A DNA stretch of 44,951 bases. It comes from Acidobacteriota bacterium (GTDB lineage Bacteria > Acidobacteriota > Thermoanaerobaculia > Thermoanaerobaculales > Thermoanaerobaculaceae). Each line of letters starts with the position of its first letter. Position 1 is the stretch's first letter. A program made the translations under genes and the position numbers. Where the stretch lies: assembly GCA_003133645.1 (NCBI GenBank), contig PKYI01000055.1, positions 25,424-70,374 of the forward strand, read 5' to 3'. The notes beneath the pieces were generated by a model that did not search any database, was not told the origin of the DNA, and worked only from the letters and a program-made list of their open reading frames with translations. Positions 44,164 to 44,951 of this stretch are shown here, piece by piece.

Positions 44164-44951
44164 ATGCGCATCGTGCTCACCCGGCTGTCGGCGCTCGGCG
44201 ACATCGTCCACACCTGGCCGCTCGCGGCCGCGCTCGTGGCCGGACGCGAGACGATCGAGCTCGCCTGGGTGGTGGAGGAGCCGTTCCTGCCGCTGGTGGC
44301 CTCCCACCCGGCGGTGACGCGGGCGGTCCCGGTGGCGACCCGGCGCTGGCGCCGGCACCCTGGGGCGGCGGCGACCCGGCGCGAAATCGCCGCCGCGCGG
44401 GCAAGCTTGCGGAAATTCTCGCCCGACCTCGCCCTCGACCCGCAGGGGCTGGTCAAATCGGCGCTGTGGGCGGCGCTGGGGGGAGCGCCCGACCGGGTCG
44501 GGCTCGACTACGCGCACCGGCGCGAGCTGCTGGCGGGCGTGTGTTACACGCGCACGCTCGCGCCGCCTCCGGAAGCGCGCCACGTCGTTGACATCAACCT
44601 TTCGCTGTTGGCGGTGGTCGGCCGCCCGGCGCCGTTCGGCGCGGCTCCCGATGGCCGCTTCCTGCTCGGCGGCGTGGCCGCGACCCGCGGGCGCGACCCG
44701 GTCGCGAGGGTGGCGATGCTGCCTGCGACCGGCGGCACCGGGAAGGCCTGGCCGGCCGAAAGCTTCGCGGAGCTCGCCAGGAGGGCGGTGTCGGCCGGCC
44801 TGGCGCCGGTGGTAGTGTGGGGCCCGGGCGAGAGGGCGCTCGCGGCGGGGATCGCGGCCGCGGGGGGGCGGGGTGTGGCGCTGGCGCCGGCGACCTCGAT
44901 CCCGGAGCTCGCGGTCCTGCTGTCGGGGTGCGCGGCGGTCGTGGGCGGCGA
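44164..44951 (+). CDS. LPS heptosyltransferase (GT9), truncated by the window end
   Basis: The reading frame is open from ATG 44164 to the end, at least 262 residues. It starts MRIVLTRLSALGDIVHTWPL, the signature of WaaC/WaaF-type ADP-heptose:LPS heptosyltransferases, then LDPQGLVKSALWA, VGLDY and the second-domain segment MLPATGGTGKAWPAESFAELA and VVVWGPGER. It adds heptose to the inner core and fits with waaA, lpxK, hldA and hldC upstream. The exact acceptor (heptose I or II) is not determined; the GDIVHTWP form favours WaaC-like. Preceded by a leaderless-type -10. Confidence 0.92.
   Translation, partial: MRIVLTRLSALGDIVHTWPLAAALVAGRETIELAWVVEEPFLPLVASHPAVTRAVPVATRRWRRHPGAAATRREIAAARASLRKFSPDLALDPQGLVKSALWAALGGAPDRVGLDYAHRRELLAGVCYTRTLAPPPEARHVVDINLSLLAVVGRPAPFGAAPDGRFLLGGVAATRGRDPVARVAMLPATGGTGKAWPAESFAELARRAVSAGLAPVVVWGPGERALAAGIAAAGGRGVALAPATSIPELAVLLSGCAAVVGG

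Overview
The window is a very GC-rich (about 70 percent), densely packed chromosomal segment of a diderm bacterium. Lipid A and LPS-core genes (waaA, lpxK, hldA, hldC and a heptosyltransferase), an outer-membrane porin, many Sec and Tat signal peptides and several c-type cytochromes point to a Gram-negative respiratory organism. The gene style (exported M28 peptidase and amidohydrolase, PAS-rich kinases, a secreted beta-rich protein of a type I associate with Acidobacteriota) fits Acidobacteriota best, but no rRNA is present, so this is an inference.

Layout. 0.1-9.1 kb: L-isoaspartyl methyltransferase coupled to an exported amidohydrolase, a Tat-exported glycosylasparaginase, a PAS hybrid histidine kinase, ispH-aroC, and a secreted protein. 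9.2-16.0 kb: HDAC-like hydrolase, membrane diguanylate cyclase, AhpD-like protein, PBP4-type carboxypeptidase (dacB) and a Ycf46-like AAA ATPase. 16.0-18.4 kb: dispersed repeats, a partial and a complete tRNA-Leu(CAA), and a membrane protein fused to a THEP1-type NTPase. 18.4-23.7 kb: a porin-cytochrome cluster (DUF3373-like porin, monoheme cytochrome c, octaheme cytochrome c, cytochrome b) behind a near-consensus sigma70 promoter with a palindrome over the -35. 23.8-31.2 kb: esterase, M28 peptidase, PC4-like protein, cupin, single-domain asparaginase, stand-alone CitF homologue, LEA-like protein, cysteine desulfurase. 31.2-35.3 kb: waaA-lpxK and hldA-hldC. 35.3-37.7 kb: a lower-GC island with two exported-protein genes separated by attC-like sites, flanked by inverted copies of a structured repeat. 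37.7-43.8 kb: a minus-strand operon (GcvH-like membrane protein, HybA-like ferredoxin, NrfD-like membrane protein, heme-binding histidine kinase, NtrC-type regulator, archaemetzincin) with a sigma54 (-24/-12) promoter. 44.2 kb to the end: a truncated heptosyltransferase.

How the parts work together. The 18-24 kb cluster looks like a route for electrons from a membrane cytochrome b through periplasmic hemes to an outer-membrane pore. The 38-44 kb operon looks like a quinone-linked Fe-S/NrfD module under its own heme-sensing two-component system, whose regulator is the class that activates the sigma54 promoter seen upstream. The waaA/lpxK/hld genes and the terminal heptosyltransferase build lipid A and inner core.

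Regulatory style is notable. At least nine genes have a TAnnnT -10 hexamer only 5-8 nt before the start codon and little or no Shine-Dalgarno sequence, suggesting widespread leaderless transcription. The two cassette genes instead have strong GGAGG sites, which supports a foreign origin. The most interesting region is the putative integrase-less integron cassette array at 35.5-37.4 kb with its inverted flanking repeats, followed by the sigma54/heme-kinase/GcvH-NrfD operon.
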